From the NCBI RefSeq assembly GCF_900109935.1, contig NZ_FOBV01000002.1:124001-188000 (forward strand): a stretch of 64,000 nt of DNA, given 5' to 3'. Below the pieces are notes generated by a model. It was not told the origin of the DNA, made no database searches, and worked only from the letters and a program-made list of their open reading frames with translations. Positions 16,812 to 26,076 of this stretch are shown one piece after another. Numbering within the stretch: position 1 is the first letter of the stretch; every line of letters starts with the position of its first letter. Source of the DNA: Chryseobacterium taichungense (lineage in GTDB: Bacteria; Bacteroidota; Bacteroidia; Flavobacteriales; Weeksellaceae). A program made the translations under genes and the position numbers.

Positions 16812-18116
16812 ATGAAAAAAATATGGCAGAAAGACGATAATGCCACAAACATATTAGTCAATACATTTACAGTCGGGAAAGATCTTGACTTTGATGAACG
16901 CTTGGCAAAATATGATGTTAAAGGCTCTATGGCGCACTGTAAGATGCTGGCAGAAGTCGGAATTATTTCCGATGAAGAATCACAACAGATGTTGTCTGTT
17001 TTAACTGAAATTTTGGAAGAAATTGAGAACGGAAATTTTGAAATCGATAAAAATGCTGAGGATATTCATTCGCAAATTGAATCTATTTTAATTCAAAAAT
17101 TAGGAGATACCGGAAAGAAAATCCATACGGCACGTTCCAGAAACGATCAGGTTTTGTTGGATATTAAACTGTATTTATTGGATGAAATTCGTAAAATTAC
17201 AGCACTGACAGATGAATTTTTTCAGATATTAATCAAACTAGCAGAACAGCATAAACATATTTTGCTTCCGGGTTATACGCATCTACAAATTGCCATGCCA
17301 TCCTCATTTGGATTGTGGTTTGGAGCGTATGCAGAAGCGTTGTTGGATGATCTGGAAATGTTGTTTTCGGTTAAAAATATCATTAATAAAAATCCGTTAG
17401 GTTCGGCAGCAGGTTACGGTTCGTCTTTTCCAATTGATCGTGAGAGTACAACCTATAATTTAGGCTTTCAGTCGATGAATTATAATTCCGTTTATGCTCA
17501 GATGACGCGTGGGAAATCTGAAAAAATGTTGTCGATGGCCATGGCAACTTTGGCGGGAACTTTAAGCAAATTTTCTTATGATGTTTGTCTGTATTTAAGC
17601 CAGAACTTTGATTTTATAATCTTTCCCAAAGAATTTACAACTGGGAGCAGCATTATGCCTCACAAGAAAAATCCGGATATTTTTGAGTTGGTTCGCGCGC
17701 GTTGCAATAGAATTCAGGCTTTGCCAAATGAGTTTATTTTGTTGACGAACAATCTTCCTTCAGGCTATCATCGGGATATGCAACTGACAAAGGAAATTCT
17801 TTTCCCTGCTATTGATTCCTTAAAAGAATGTCTGGAAATTTTAAATTATACCTTACCGAATATTCAGGTGAAAGATGGAATTCTTGAGGATGAAAAGTAT
17901 AAATATCTTTTCAGTGTAGAAAAAATCAATGAAGAAGTGAAAAATGGAAGTTCATTCCGTGATGCTTATATAAAAGTAGGGCAGGAGATTGAAAAGGGTG
18001 CATTTGATTTTGAAATTGGAAATCTTAGCCATACCCATCAGGGAAGTATTGGGAATTTGTGTTTAGATAAAATAGAATATCAGTTTAATAAACTGAAAAA
18101 TAAATTATTGGGTTGA
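16812..18116 (+). CDS. argH: Argininosuccinate lyase
   Basis: 434 residues, fumarase/aspartase superfamily. It cleaves argininosuccinate to arginine and fumarate. Visible signatures are HTARSRNDQV (about 99-108), LPGYTHLQIAMP, and the catalytic-loop signature TGSSIMPHKKNPDIFE. It is the last gene of the arginine operon. A repeat-filled 146-bp gap separates it from the convergent Lrp gene. Confidence 0.95.
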   Translation: MKKIWQKDDNATNILVNTFTVGKDLDFDERLAKYDVKGSMAHCKMLAEVGIISDEESQQMLSVLTEILEEIENGNFEIDKNAEDIHSQIESILIQKLGDTGKKIHTARSRNDQVLLDIKLYLLDEIRKITALTDEFFQILIKLAEQHKHILLPGYTHLQIAMPSSFGLWFGAYAEALLDDLEMLFSVKNIINKNPLGSAAGYGSSFPIDRESTTYNLGFQSMNYNSVYAQMTRGKSEKMLSMAMATLAGTLSKFSYDVCLYLSQNFDFIIFPKEFTTGSSIMPHKKNPDIFELVRARCNRIQALPNEFILLTNNLPSGYHRDMQLTKEILFPAIDSLKECLEILNYTLPNIQVKDGILEDEKYKYLFSVEKINEEVKNGSSFRDAYIKVGQEIEKGAFDFEIGNLSHTHQGSIGNLCLDKIEYQFNKLKNKLLG

Positions 18117-18125
18117 TTTATTTTA

Positions 18126-18252
18126 AACCATTAAGATTTCTATTAAGAAGTTAAGCTTAATTAAGAAAAATCTATAGATTTTTAATTACTGTTTTATTAT
18201 TCGCTTTCGAATCTTAAATATTCTTAATTCCTTAAATAAAACCTTAATGGTT
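18126..18252. repeat. AACCATTAAG-bounded inverted repeat between convergent genes
   Basis: AACCATTAAG at 18126-18135 is complementary to CTTAATGGTT at 18243-18252. The interior is full of TTAAG/CTTAA motifs. It fills the space between argH and the Lrp gene and could act as a terminator in both directions. Confidence 0.65.
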
Positions 18253-18262
18253 CAATTTAATT

Positions 18263-18724
18263 TTAATCCAAATCAATCTTAAACTTAGTAGATTTTTTTA
18301 CCTCGTGAAGCACGATAGAACTGTGATATTGCCCGATATTAGGAATATTTGAAATAACGTTTACCGCGAAATCATTATATGAATTGATATCTTTCGCAAT
18401 AATTTTCAGCATGTAATCATATTCCCCGGAAAGACTTATAATTTCCTGAACTTCATCGTATTTGCCAATATTCTTCTCAAATGTTTCCAGAACTTTTTGT
18501 GATTGCTCTTTGAGTCGGATATTGCAGTATACAACAATATTAAGTCCTAATTTTTCACGGTTTAAGAGCCCTACATATTTCTCGATAATTCCGTTTTTCT
18601 CCAGCTGCTTGATGCGTTCATAGGTGGGAGTAAAAGTAAGGCCGATCTTTTCTGAAATTTCTTTCACAGAATAAGTAGAGTCTTCCTGAATAATGCTGAG
18701 AATCATTTTGTCTTTTAAATCCAT
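18263..18724 (-). CDS. Lrp/AsnC family transcription regulator
   Basis: 153 residues. The N-terminal winged helix reads DLKDKMILSIIQEDSTYSVKEISEKIGLTFTPTYERIKQLEKNGII. The C-terminal RAM domain carries SLSGEYDYMLKIIAKD, the effector-binding motif. Such proteins form octamers or dimers and sense amino acids. It is transcribed away from pyrB and toward argH, with 246 bp to the pyrB start, so it may regulate itself, the arginine genes or pyrB. The target and ligand are not known. Confidence 0.93.
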   Translation of the reverse strand: MDLKDKMILSIIQEDSTYSVKEISEKIGLTFTPTYERIKQLEKNGIIEKYVGLLNREKLGLNIVVYCNIRLKEQSQKVLETFEKNIGKYDEVQEIISLSGEYDYMLKIIAKDINSYNDFAVNVISNIPNIGQYHSSIVLHEVKKSTKFKIDLD

Positions 18725-18815
18725 ATTATATAAACGTTGAATGGTAACAAAAATAGTATTTAAAAATTAAAATTATTTAAAAATCATGGTATTTTAATAT
18801 TAATGAAATTTGGTT

Positions 18816-18845
18816 TTGTCAGTTTGTAAAATTGTTGTATCTTTG
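18816..18845 (+). promoter_or_regulatory. Promoter of the pyrB leader
   Basis: TTG (18816-18818), a 19-bp spacer, then TATCTTTG (18838-18845): an exact fit to the Bacteroidota -33/-7 consensus. Transcription should begin near 18850, so the leader ORF at 18852 would start almost at the 5' end of the RNA. Confidence 0.75.
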
Positions 18846-18851
18846 CACCTA

Positions 18852-18923
18852 ATGAATAACACAGTATTTATATCATTAGAATTACCGGGCGATAGCGCCC
18901 TTTACGATATTTATTTATTTTAA
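18852..18923 (+). CDS. Candidate pyrB leader peptide (23 codons)
   Basis: An ATG-started reading frame of 23 codons, MNNTVFISLELPGDSALYDI and three more residues, then TAA. It starts a few bases after the predicted transcription start. GGGCG and CGCCC (18888-18901) can form a small pause hairpin, followed by a T-rich run, and the stop codon overlaps the left arm of an intrinsic terminator. This is the layout of E. coli pyrL-type attenuation, where a ribosome keeping close to a UTP-starved polymerase prevents the terminator from folding. Translation is not proven and no homologue was searched for. Confidence 0.5.
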   Translation: MNNTVFISLELPGDSALYDIYLF

Positions 18924-18951
18924 GCGAAGATATTTTCTTCGCTTTTTTTTT
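18922..18951 (+). terminator. Intrinsic terminator (attenuator) before pyrB
   Basis: AAGCGAAGA (18922-18930) and TCTTCGCTT (18936-18944) form a 9-bp stem with a 5-base loop, followed by a run of nine T (18943-18951). It lies between a promoter and pyrB, 20 bp before the start codon. Full termination would prevent expression, so it must be conditional. Confidence 0.8.
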
Positions 18952-18970
18952 GTAAAAAAATTAAAATGTT

Positions 18971-19861
18971 ATGTTTACGATTACAGAACTAAGCACCGGG
19001 AGAATCAACAGAATAGTGACAGAAGCTTTAGCTTTTGCGAATGGAAAAACGGCCAAAATTGAAGGAGAAGTTTTTTGCTCGAATCTTTTTTTCGAAGACA
19101 GTACCAGAACAAAAACGAGCTTTGATATTGCAGAAAGAAAACTGGGCTTGCAGGTAGTGCCTTTTGATGCTTCAAATTCCTCTGTAAACAAAGGAGAAAG
19201 CTTGTACGATACTGTAAAGACCATTGAGAGTTTAGGAGTGAATCTTGTTGTAATCAGAGATAAAAAAGACAGATATTTTGATGAATTAAAAAATATAAAA
19301 ATTCCGATAATCAACGGGGGAGACGGTACAGGAAACCATCCGTCTCAATGCATGCTTGACCTGATGACGATCTATCAGGAATTCGGAAAATTCGAAGGCT
19401 TAAAAGTCGGAATTGTAGGAGATGTTAAGCATAGCAGGGTAGCCAATTCAAACTCAGAAGCGTTGAGAAGATTAGGAGCAAAAGTATATTTCTCCGGCCC
19501 CGAACAATGGTTTGACGAAGGAGCATTAATCAATGGGACATATCTAAGCGTAGATGAATTAATTGCTGAAGTTGATGTTTTAATGCTATTAAGAATTCAA
19601 CACGAAAGACACGACGCAAAAATGAGTTTCTCTGCTTCCGAGTATCATAGAAAATATGGTTTAACTAAAGAAAGAGAAAAAGCCATGAAAAAAGATGCGA
19701 TCATCATGCATCCGGCGCCGATCAACAGAGGTGTGGAAATTGATACGGATCTCGTGGAATGCGAACGTTCAAGGGTTTTCAAACAAATGCAGAATGGCGT
19801 TTTCGCAAGAATGGCAATTTTAAAAGAAGCTCTGGAGAAGGAAGGCTATACTTTTAAATAA
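18971..19861 (+). CDS. pyrB: Aspartate carbamoyltransferase catalytic subunit
   Basis: 296 residues. Condenses carbamoyl phosphate with aspartate in pyrimidine synthesis. The carbamoyl-phosphate loop is [14 protein letters not shown] (about 38-51). [19 protein letters not shown] and MHPAPINRG are the other signatures. No regulatory subunit (pyrI) follows. carA and carB lie downstream on the same strand, supplying carbamoyl phosphate. Expression is probably governed by the attenuator immediately upstream. Confidence 0.96.
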   Translation: MFTITELSTGRINRIVTEALAFANGKTAKIEGEVFCSNLFFEDSTRTKTSFDIAERKLGLQVVPFDASNSSVNKGESLYDTVKTIESLGVNLVVIRDKKDRYFDELKNIKIPIINGGDGTGNHPSQCMLDLMTIYQEFGKFEGLKVGIVGDVKHSRVANSNSEALRRLGAKVYFSGPEQWFDEGALINGTYLSVDELIAEVDVLMLLRIQHERHDAKMSFSASEYHRKYGLTKEREKAMKKDAIIMHPAPINRGVEIDTDLVECERSRVFKQMQNGVFARMAILKEALEKEGYTFK

Positions 19862-19895
19862 GAACCAAGGTAAAAGAGAAAAGTAAAAGTTAGCA

Positions 19896-19941
19896 AGCCC
19901 CGGAGGGGCGATCTGTTAATAGCCACGGTGAGGCCCGTGGA
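19896..19941 (+). repeat. Family B palindromic repeat, copy 1
   Basis: A 46-bp repeat built like family A but with different bases: AGCCCCGGAGGGGCG hairpin, TTAATAGCC, then CCACGG...CCCGTGG. Three copies follow one another between pyrB and carA. Confidence 0.82.
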
Positions 19942-19961
19942 AAAAAACATAAAGGTTACAA

Positions 19962-20008
19962 AGCCCCGAAGGGGCGACCTATTAATAGCCGTGGGTGCAA
20001 CCCATGGA
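19962..20008 (+). repeat. Family B palindromic repeat, copy 2
   Basis: AGCCCCGAAGGGGCG hairpin, ATTAATAGCC, then GTGGGTG and CAACCCATGGA. Its second hairpin resembles that of family A, so the two families may share a mobiliser. Confidence 0.82.
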
Positions 20009-20029
20009 ATAAAAAGGAGTAATAATCCG

Positions 20030-20066
20030 AGCTCCGTAGGAGCGACCTGTTAATAGCCACGAGTGA
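20030..20066 (+). repeat. Family B palindromic repeat, copy 3 (truncated)
   Basis: AGCTCCGTAGGAGCG hairpin and TTAATAGCCACGAGTGA. The second hairpin is cut off at 20066, where a different repeat begins. Confidence 0.7.
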
Positions 20067-20124
20067 ATTCCCCTCCTCTGGGAGGGGTGGCAAAAATTCA
20101 AAGAATTTTTGACGGGGTGGTTTA
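20067..20124 (+). repeat. CCCCTCC...GACGGGGTGG element interrupting a family B repeat
   Basis: CCCCTCCTCTGGGAGGGG forms one hairpin (20070-20087). AAAATTC...GAATTTT is a second, and GACGGGGTGG closes the element. Elements of this form are common in flavobacterial intergenic DNA. It begins exactly where the family B copy is cut, so it probably inserted there. Confidence 0.65.
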
Positions 20125-20164
20125 AAAAGATTAAGAATAAAATAATAAGAGATAAAAGTTTAAA

Positions 20165-21238
20165 ATGAAGAAAAAATTAATACTGGAGTCCGGTGAAGTA
20201 TTTCATGGAGAAGGTTTCGGAGCAGAATTGGAAACGGCAGGAGAAGTGGTTTTCAATACCGGAATGACAGGGTATCAGGAACTTATTTCCGACCCGTCTT
20301 ATTGCGGTCAGATTGTGTGTATGACCTATCCGCTTATCGGAAACTATGGGATTAATAGAGATGATTATGAGAGTATTGAGCCGGCAATTAAAGGTCTTAT
20401 TGTAAAAGAACTTTGTGATCTGCCATCCAATTTCCGTACTCAGATTACGTTAGATGAATTATTTAAAAAGAAACACCTTTCAGGAATTTCAGGAATTGAT
20501 ACAAGAAGACTAACAAGAATTCTTCGTAATCATGGGGTTGTGAAAGGAAAAATCGTAAACGCTGATGCCGATGAAAGCACGGTGGTTGCAGAATTAAAAT
20601 CAACAAGCTTCCCTACAAACCAGGTAGAGCAGGTTTCTACAAAAACACCTTATGCAAATCCGGGAAGAGGTTTAAAAGTGGTATTGGTAGATTTCGGTTC
20701 CAAATTAGGGATTATTAGAGAATTGTCTCAAAGAAACTGCGATATCACGGTAGTTTCTCAGGATGTAACGGCAGAGGAAATTTTACTGATGGATCCTGAT
20801 GGAGTAATGTTGTCCAATGGTCCTGGTGACCCGGAAGATAACCAACAGGCGCTGGAAATGATCAGAGGAATTTTAGGAAAAGTTCCGATTTTCGGAATCT
20901 GTTTAGGACATCAATTAATCGGTCTGGCTTGTGGAGCAAAAACATTCAAATTAAAATTCGGACACAGAGGAGGAAATCACCCAGTGTTGGATTTAGAGAA
21001 AAACAAAGTGGCCATCACGTCTCAGAACCACGGGTACGCTGTAGATCAGGAAAGCTTAAGAAATACAGATTTAATTGAAACGCACATTGCATTGAACGAC
21101 AGAACCAACGAAGGACTGAAGCATAAAATTCACCCTTGTTTCTCCGTTCAGTATCACCCGGAAGCTAGTCCAGGTCCGGAAGATGCGAATTATTTGTTTG
21201 ATGATTTTATCCAGTTAATGGAAGATTTTAAAAAGTAG
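20165..21238 (+). CDS. carA: Carbamoyl-phosphate synthase small (glutaminase) subunit
   Basis: 357 residues. The N-terminal half holds the CarA-specific domain (LILESGEVFHGEGFG, FNTGMTGYQELISDPSYCGQ). The class I glutamine amidotransferase domain has the nucleophile Cys in FGICLGHQLIGLACG and the His-x-Glu of QYHPEASPGPED. It supplies ammonia to CarB for carbamoyl phosphate, which feeds both the arginine genes and pyrB in this window. 303 bp of repeats separate it from pyrB and 308 bp from carB. Confidence 0.96.
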   Translation: MKKKLILESGEVFHGEGFGAELETAGEVVFNTGMTGYQELISDPSYCGQIVCMTYPLIGNYGINRDDYESIEPAIKGLIVKELCDLPSNFRTQITLDELFKKKHLSGISGIDTRRLTRILRNHGVVKGKIVNADADESTVVAELKSTSFPTNQVEQVSTKTPYANPGRGLKVVLVDFGSKLGIIRELSQRNCDITVVSQDVTAEEILLMDPDGVMLSNGPGDPEDNQQALEMIRGILGKVPIFGICLGHQLIGLACGAKTFKLKFGHRGGNHPVLDLEKNKVAITSQNHGYAVDQESLRNTDLIETHIALNDRTNEGLKHKIHPCFSVQYHPEASPGPEDANYLFDDFIQLMEDFKK

Positions 21239-21247
21239 AAGATTAAT

Positions 21248-21378
21248 TTGGGCAGCTTAATCCGCCTGTAGTTTATCCTGAGCGAAGTCGAAGGACTCCC
21301 AATCTTTTTTGCAGAACTTTTCAGCTAAAGTAGAACAAGCAGGATGGCAAAAAAGGATTTCCGCTCAAGTCGGGCTGC
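21248..21378. repeat. Family C repeat, copy 2
   Basis: 131 bp with the same ends as 10808-10891 (TTGGGCAGC...CCGCTCAAGTCGGGCTGC). The interior is longer and contains TATCCTGAGCGAAGTCGAAG, itself a sequence commonly repeated in this group. Confidence 0.75.
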
Positions 21379-21416
21379 GTGCAATTCGCTGCTGAAATTA
21401 AATATCAGAATTCAAT

Positions 21417-21462
21417 GAATCCGAAGGATTCAATATGAATAGCCGTAGGTGCAACCTATGGA
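21417..21462 (+). repeat. Family A palindromic repeat
   Basis: A 46-bp copy: GAATCCGAAGGATTC hairpin, then AATAGCCGTAGG and CCTATGGA. The first hairpin has compensating base changes (AATCC/GGATT instead of AACCC/GGGTT). That suggests the pairing itself is kept. Confidence 0.85.
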
Positions 21463-21503
21463 AAACGGTGAACCCCATGAAAATGGTTAAACAACCATCA
21501 TCA

Positions 21504-21520
21504 GAACCCGGAAGGGTTCA
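21504..21520 (+). repeat. Half-copy of family A repeat before carB
   Basis: GAACCCGGAAGGGTTCA, the first hairpin only, 26 bp before the carB start codon. Confidence 0.6.
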
Positions 21521-21546
21521 ACACTAACAAAAGGATAAATTTAAAA

Positions 21547-24500
21547 ATGAAAAGAAACGACATAAAAACAATTTTAGTAATCGGTTCAGGTCCAATCATC
21601 ATCGGTCAGGCGGCAGAATTTGATTACGCAGGAACGCAGGCTTGTCTGTCTTTGAAAGAAGAAGGTTACAAGGTAATTTTGATTAACTCAAACCCTGCAA
21701 CGATTATGACGGATGTTGAAATCGCAGATAAAGTATACATCGAGCCGATTTCACTTCAGTTTGTAAGTCATATCATCAGAAAAGAACGCCCGGATGCACT
21801 TTTACCAACTTTGGGAGGACAAACTGGTCTGAACATGGCGGTAGAATTGGAAAAATCAGGAATTCTTGAAGAATGCAAAGTTGAGGTCTTGGGAACGAAA
21901 CTTTCAGCGATCAACAGAGCGGAAGACAGAGATCTGTTCCGTGAATTGATGAGAGAATTAAATGAGCCTGTTCCTGAATCGGATATCGTAAATACGGTAG
22001 AAGGAGCATTGAATTTTGCTGACAATATCGGATATCCTGTAATTGTTCGTCCAGCCTTCACCATGGGTGGAACAGGAGGTGGTATCGCTTCCAACGAGGT
22101 TGAGTTAAAGGAGATTGCTGAATTAGGATTAAAGCATAGTCCTGTTACGCAATGTCTTATTGAAAAGTCGATCGCAGGTTTCAAAGAAATTGAATACGAA
22201 GTAATGCGTGATGCAAACGACAATGCAATTGTGGTTTGTAACATGGAAAATATAGATCCGGTTGGAGTTCACACAGGAGATTCAATCGTTGTGGCGCCTT
22301 CTCAGACACTTTCTGACAGAGAATATCAGTTGTTGAGAAATGCTTCACTGAAAATCATCAGAGCTTTAGGAATCGAAGGCGGATGTAACGTACAGTTGGC
22401 ATTAGACCCACATTCATTCAACTATTATATCATTGAGGTGAATCCGAGGGTTTCCCGTTCATCAGCTTTAGCATCAAAGGCAACAGGTTATCCAATTGCA
22501 AAAATCGCTGCAAAAATTGCGGTAGGTTTAACGCTTGACGAAATCATGAATCCGGTTACAGGGAAAACATACGCTTGTTTCGAGCCGGCCTTGGATTATG
22601 TAGTTACTAAATTCCCAAGATTCCCATTCGATAAATTCGAAACAGCAGACAGAAGATTATCAACCCAGATGAAAGCGACGGGTGAAGTAATGGCGATTGG
22701 AAGAAACTTCGAAGAGTCTTTACAAAAAGCGATCCGTTCTCTGGAAACCGGAATCAGACATATCGGCTTAAAAACAAAACAGGCTGCAGCTTTAACAGCT
22801 GAAGAAATCGAAAGAAGAATCAAAGTTTGTGATGACGAAAGATTGTTCATCATCGGTGACGCATTAAGAAGAGGTTACGACTGGGAGCAGATCGTAGAAT
22901 GGAGCAAAATCGATAAATTTTTCATCTGGAAAATCAAAAAATTAATTGACTTCGAAAAAACGATTGCTGACAATAAATTCAACAAAGAAATTCTTTTAGA
23001 AGCTAAAAAACTGGGCTTTGCAGATTTAAACATTGCTGTGCTTTGGGATGTTACACAAAGAGAAGTTTTCAATTTCAGAAAAGAAAACGGAATAATGCCG
23101 GTTTACAAAATGGTTGATACCTGTGCCGCAGAATTCGAATCTGAAACGCCATATTTCTACGGAACGTACGAAGAAGAAAACGAAAGTGTAGTTTCGGATA
23201 AAGAAAAAATCATTGTTCTTGGTTCAGGACCGATAAGAATCGGACAGGGTGTTGAATTTGATTACGCGACTGTTCATTCAGTTTGGGCGATCAAAGAAAT
23301 GGGCTACGAAGCAATCATCATCAACAACAACCCTGAAACGGTTTCTACAGATTTCTCCATTTCAGATAAATTATACTTCGAGCCTTTAACGGAAGAAGAT
23401 GTAATGAACATCATCGAATTGGAAAAACCAAAAGGTGTTGTGGTACAGTTTGGAGGTCAAACAGCCATCAACTTAGCAGATAAATTGGCTTCTCATGGAG
23501 TTCAGATCTTAGGAACATCTCTTGAAGATCTTGACCGAGCCGAAAATAGAGATAAGTTTGAAAAAGGGCTTCAGGAAATGCAGATTCCGCAGCCTTTAGG
23601 AAAAACTTCCACTTCAAAAGAAGAAGCAATAAAAATTGCCAACGAAATTGGTTATCCGGTATTGGTTCGTCCGAGTTACGTGTTAGGAGGTAGAGCCATG
23701 GAAATTGTATACACAGAAACAGAGCTGGCGCACTACATGGAAAATGCGGTAGAAGCAAGTCCTGAACACCCGGTTTTGGTTGACAAATACATGGTTGGAA
23801 AAGAGGTTGAAATCGACGCGATCTGTGATGGGGAAACAGTAATCATTCCGGGAATTATGGAACACATCGAAAGAGCGGGAGTTCACTCCGGTGACTCGAT
23901 TGCGGTATATCCTCCACAGAATATTTCACAAAAAGAAATCGAAACTTTAGTGGACTATACAAAGAGGTTGGCGAAAGGATTAAACGTGATCGGATTAATG
24001 AACATCCAGTACGTTCTTTTTGAAGGAAATGTATATGTAATCGAGGTAAATCCACGTTCATCAAGAACAGTTCCTTTCTTATCTAAAATTACGGAAGTTC
24101 CGATGGCGAATTTGGCTACAAAAGCAATTTTAGGCCAGAAGCTGAAAGATTTAGGCTACGAAAGCGGATTGATTCCGAATAAAGAAGGTGTTTTCGTAAA
24201 AGTTCCGGTATTCTCTTTCTCAAAACTAACGAAAGTTGACATTTCTTTAGGCCCTGAAATGAAGTCTACAGGAGAGGTTATGGGTAAAGATACAACATTG
24301 GAGAAAGCGCTTTACAAAGGATTGGTTGCAGCAGGAAGAAAAGTTCCGATGCATGGCTCGATCTTATTCACGGTAGCGGATAAGCACAAGCAGGAAGCGG
24401 CTGATCTGGCGGCGAGATTCCATGAAGTTGGTTTCAGAATCTGGGCAACGGAAGGAACAGCAAAATTCTTCGAAGAAAAAGGAATTCCTTGTAAAATCGG

Positions 24501-24726
24501 ATATAAAATCGGAGAAGAAAGTGTAAATCTCATCGACCTTATTCAAAAAGGAAAAGTTCAATATGTTGTCAATACCATGACGAAAGGAAAACAGTCAGAA
24601 AGAGACGGTTTCCAGATCAGAAGAATGAGTGTGGAAAACGGTGTTCCTTGTTTAACATCCATGGATACGGTTGAAGCTATCCTGAAAGTTATCGAAAGCA
24701 TGAGCTTCAAAATGGAGACGATGTAA
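21547..24726 (+). CDS. carB: Carbamoyl-phosphate synthase large subunit
   Basis: 1059 residues with the usual internal duplication. Two ATP-grasp halves start with [19 protein letters not shown] and [18 protein letters not shown]. The [20 protein letters not shown] and [20 protein letters not shown] motifs occur in the first and second halves. A C-terminal MGS-like allosteric domain lies at about 925-1059. It makes carbamoyl phosphate from bicarbonate, two ATP and ammonia. Length is normal for bacteria. Confidence 0.97.
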   Translation: MKRNDIKTILVIGSGPIIIGQAAEFDYAGTQACLSLKEEGYKVILINSNPATIMTDVEIADKVYIEPISLQFVSHIIRKERPDALLPTLGGQTGLNMAVELEKSGILEECKVEVLGTKLSAINRAEDRDLFRELMRELNEPVPESDIVNTVEGALNFADNIGYPVIVRPAFTMGGTGGGIASNEVELKEIAELGLKHSPVTQCLIEKSIAGFKEIEYEVMRDANDNAIVVCNMENIDPVGVHTGDSIVVAPSQTLSDREYQLLRNASLKIIRALGIEGGCNVQLALDPHSFNYYIIEVNPRVSRSSALASKATGYPIAKIAAKIAVGLTLDEIMNPVTGKTYACFEPALDYVVTKFPRFPFDKFETADRRLSTQMKATGEVMAIGRNFEESLQKAIRSLETGIRHIGLKTKQAAALTAEEIERRIKVCDDERLFIIGDALRRGYDWEQIVEWSKIDKFFIWKIKKLIDFEKTIADNKFNKEILLEAKKLGFADLNIAVLWDVTQREVFNFRKENGIMPVYKMVDTCAAEFESETPYFYGTYEEENESVVSDKEKIIVLGSGPIRIGQGVEFDYATVHSVWAIKEMGYEAIIINNNPETVSTDFSISDKLYFEPLTEEDVMNIIELEKPKGVVVQFGGQTAINLADKLASHGVQILGTSLEDLDRAENRDKFEKGLQEMQIPQPLGKTSTSKEEAIKIANEIGYPVLVRPSYVLGGRAMEIVYTETELAHYMENAVEASPEHPVLVDKYMVGKEVEIDAICDGETVIIPGIMEHIERAGVHSGDSIAVYPPQNISQKEIETLVDYTKRLAKGLNVIGLMNIQYVLFEGNVYVIEVNPRSSRTVPFLSKITEVPMANLATKAILGQKLKDLGYESGLIPNKEGVFVKVPVFSFSKLTKVDISLGPEMKSTGEVMGKDTTLEKALYKGLVAAGRKVPMHGSILFTVADKHKQEAADLAARFHEVGFRIWATEGTAKFFEEKGIPCKIGYKIGEESVNLIDLIQKGKVQYVVNTMTKGKQSERDGFQIRRMSVENGVPCLTSMDTVEAILKVIESMSFKMETM

Positions 24727-24750
24727 TTTTTCGGATTAAAATATATTTAA

Positions 24751-24778
24751 AACGCATCTTTTAAAGGTGCGTTTTTTA
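24751..24778 (+). terminator. Terminator after carB
   Basis: AACGCATCTT pairs with AAGGTGCGTT (24764-24773) with one G-U pair, followed by a T-run. It starts 24 bp after the carB stop codon. Confidence 0.85.
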
Positions 24779-24931
24779 TTCAAAATAAGATAAAGTTCCG
24801 GCTCCAGAGTTCACCAAATATTAAATGAAGATCTATTAACCTTTTTAGAACTGTTTTAACAAAATTTTATCATCCTAAACAAACATTTTTCTGCACTTGT
24901 TTTCGTATTTTTAGACAAAATTTTTTAAAAA

Positions 24932-25537
24932 GTGAAAAAGATAATAGTTGCACTTTGCATATCAGCATCAGCATTAAGTTTTGCACAGGATTATTCAGTG
25001 CCGGCGGTTAGTCCGCGCCAAAAAGTGGAGCAGCAGTTCTCCATGTCTAAAATCACAATTGACTATGGAAGACCAGGTGTGAAAGGGCGCAAAATATTCG
25101 GAGAACTTGTTCCTTACGGTCAGGTTTGGAGAGCAGGAGCGAACTCATCCACGAAAATTACTTTCGGACAATCAGTAAATTTCGGAGGAAAAATCGTTCA
25201 GGCTGGAACATACGGCTTGTTTATCGTTCCTACAGAAAAAGAATGGAAAGTGATCTTAAATAAAGATTTCCAGCAGTGGGGAGCTTATACTTATGACCCT
25301 AAGCAGGATGTTGTAGATGTAACTGTTCCGGTAAATAAACTTGCAGACAAACAGGAGTGGTTTGAAATTACCCTTAACCCGACAGGTGAAAATTCTGCAA
25401 ATCTTGTGTTGAAATGGGATATGGCGCAAGCCGAAGTGGCTTTAAAACCATCAAGTCCTGATGCAGTAACTAAGATTGCAGATAAACTAAAGGAAATCAA
25501 AAAAATAGAAGCTGACGCTGCCAAAACAAAAAGCTAG
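24932..25537 (+). CDS. Secreted DUF2911 family protein
   Basis: 201 residues from a GTG start. The signal peptide is MKKIIVALCISASALSFAQ. The rest matches the DUF2911 pattern: SVPAVSPRQKVEQQFSMSKI, YGRPGVKGRKIFG, LVPYGQVWRAGANSSTKITF, GTYGLFIVP. It is probably periplasmic. Function unknown for the whole family. Two small genes follow on the same strand (gap 11 bp). Confidence 0.8.
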   Translation: MKKIIVALCISASALSFAQDYSVPAVSPRQKVEQQFSMSKITIDYGRPGVKGRKIFGELVPYGQVWRAGANSSTKITFGQSVNFGGKIVQAGTYGLFIVPTEKEWKVILNKDFQQWGAYTYDPKQDVVDVTVPVNKLADKQEWFEITLNPTGENSANLVLKWDMAQAEVALKPSSPDAVTKIADKLKEIKKIEADAAKTKS

Positions 25538-25548
25538 GCGACACGAAA

Positions 25549-26076
25549 ATGAATTTCTCGATTCAGACCATATTAGAAAATCAGCAATATCAATTAATCC
25601 CCTTACAGCAAGGGGATTTTGAGTCTTTATATGAAGTCGCCTCCAATCCCGAAGTCTGGAAACAGCATCCTAATAAAGACCGGTACCAAAAAGAAGTGTT
25701 TGAGATCTTTTTTAAAGGCGCTATGGAAAGTGCCGGCGCTTTTAAGGTTGTTGAAAAATCTACAGGCAGAACATTGGGAAGCACTCGTTTTTATGATTAT
25801 AATGAAAAGGAAAACAGTATTTTTATAGGCTACACCTTTTATGGAACAGAATCGTGGGGGAAAGGAATCAATCCGCAGATAAAGAAGCTGATGATGGATT
25901 ATATATTTCAATTCGTAGATCTCGTTTATTTCCATGTCGGAAAAGACAATATCCGCTCCCGCACAGCTATGGAACGGTTGAATGCAGAAAATAAGGGTGA
26001 ATTTGAAATTGCATATTTCGGAGAACCTTCCAAAATAAACATCTTATACCAAATCAAAAAAGAAAACTGGTTATGA
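25549..26076 (+). CDS. GNAT acetyltransferase of the RimJ/RimL type
   Basis: 175 residues. The N-terminal strand YQLIPLQQGDFESLYEVASNPEVWKQHP and the acetyl-CoA loop region YTFYGTESWGKGINPQIKKLMMDYIF are typical of the RimJ-like branch, which modifies protein N-termini or small molecules. KDNIRSRTAMERL is the conserved C-terminal stretch. The stop codon overlaps the start of the following cupin gene by 4 bp, so the two are translationally coupled. Substrate unknown. Confidence 0.8.
   Translation: MNFSIQTILENQQYQLIPLQQGDFESLYEVASNPEVWKQHPNKDRYQKEVFEIFFKGAMESAGAFKVVEKSTGRTLGSTRFYDYNEKENSIFIGYTFYGTESWGKGINPQIKKLMMDYIFQFVDLVYFHVGKDNIRSRTAMERLNAENKGEFEIAYFGEPSKINILYQIKKENWL

Noticed and set aside
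22596-24561. Several ORFs of 65-96 codons opposite carB
   Set aside because: They are antisense to the strongly conserved carB frame and show no independent start signal or family pattern.
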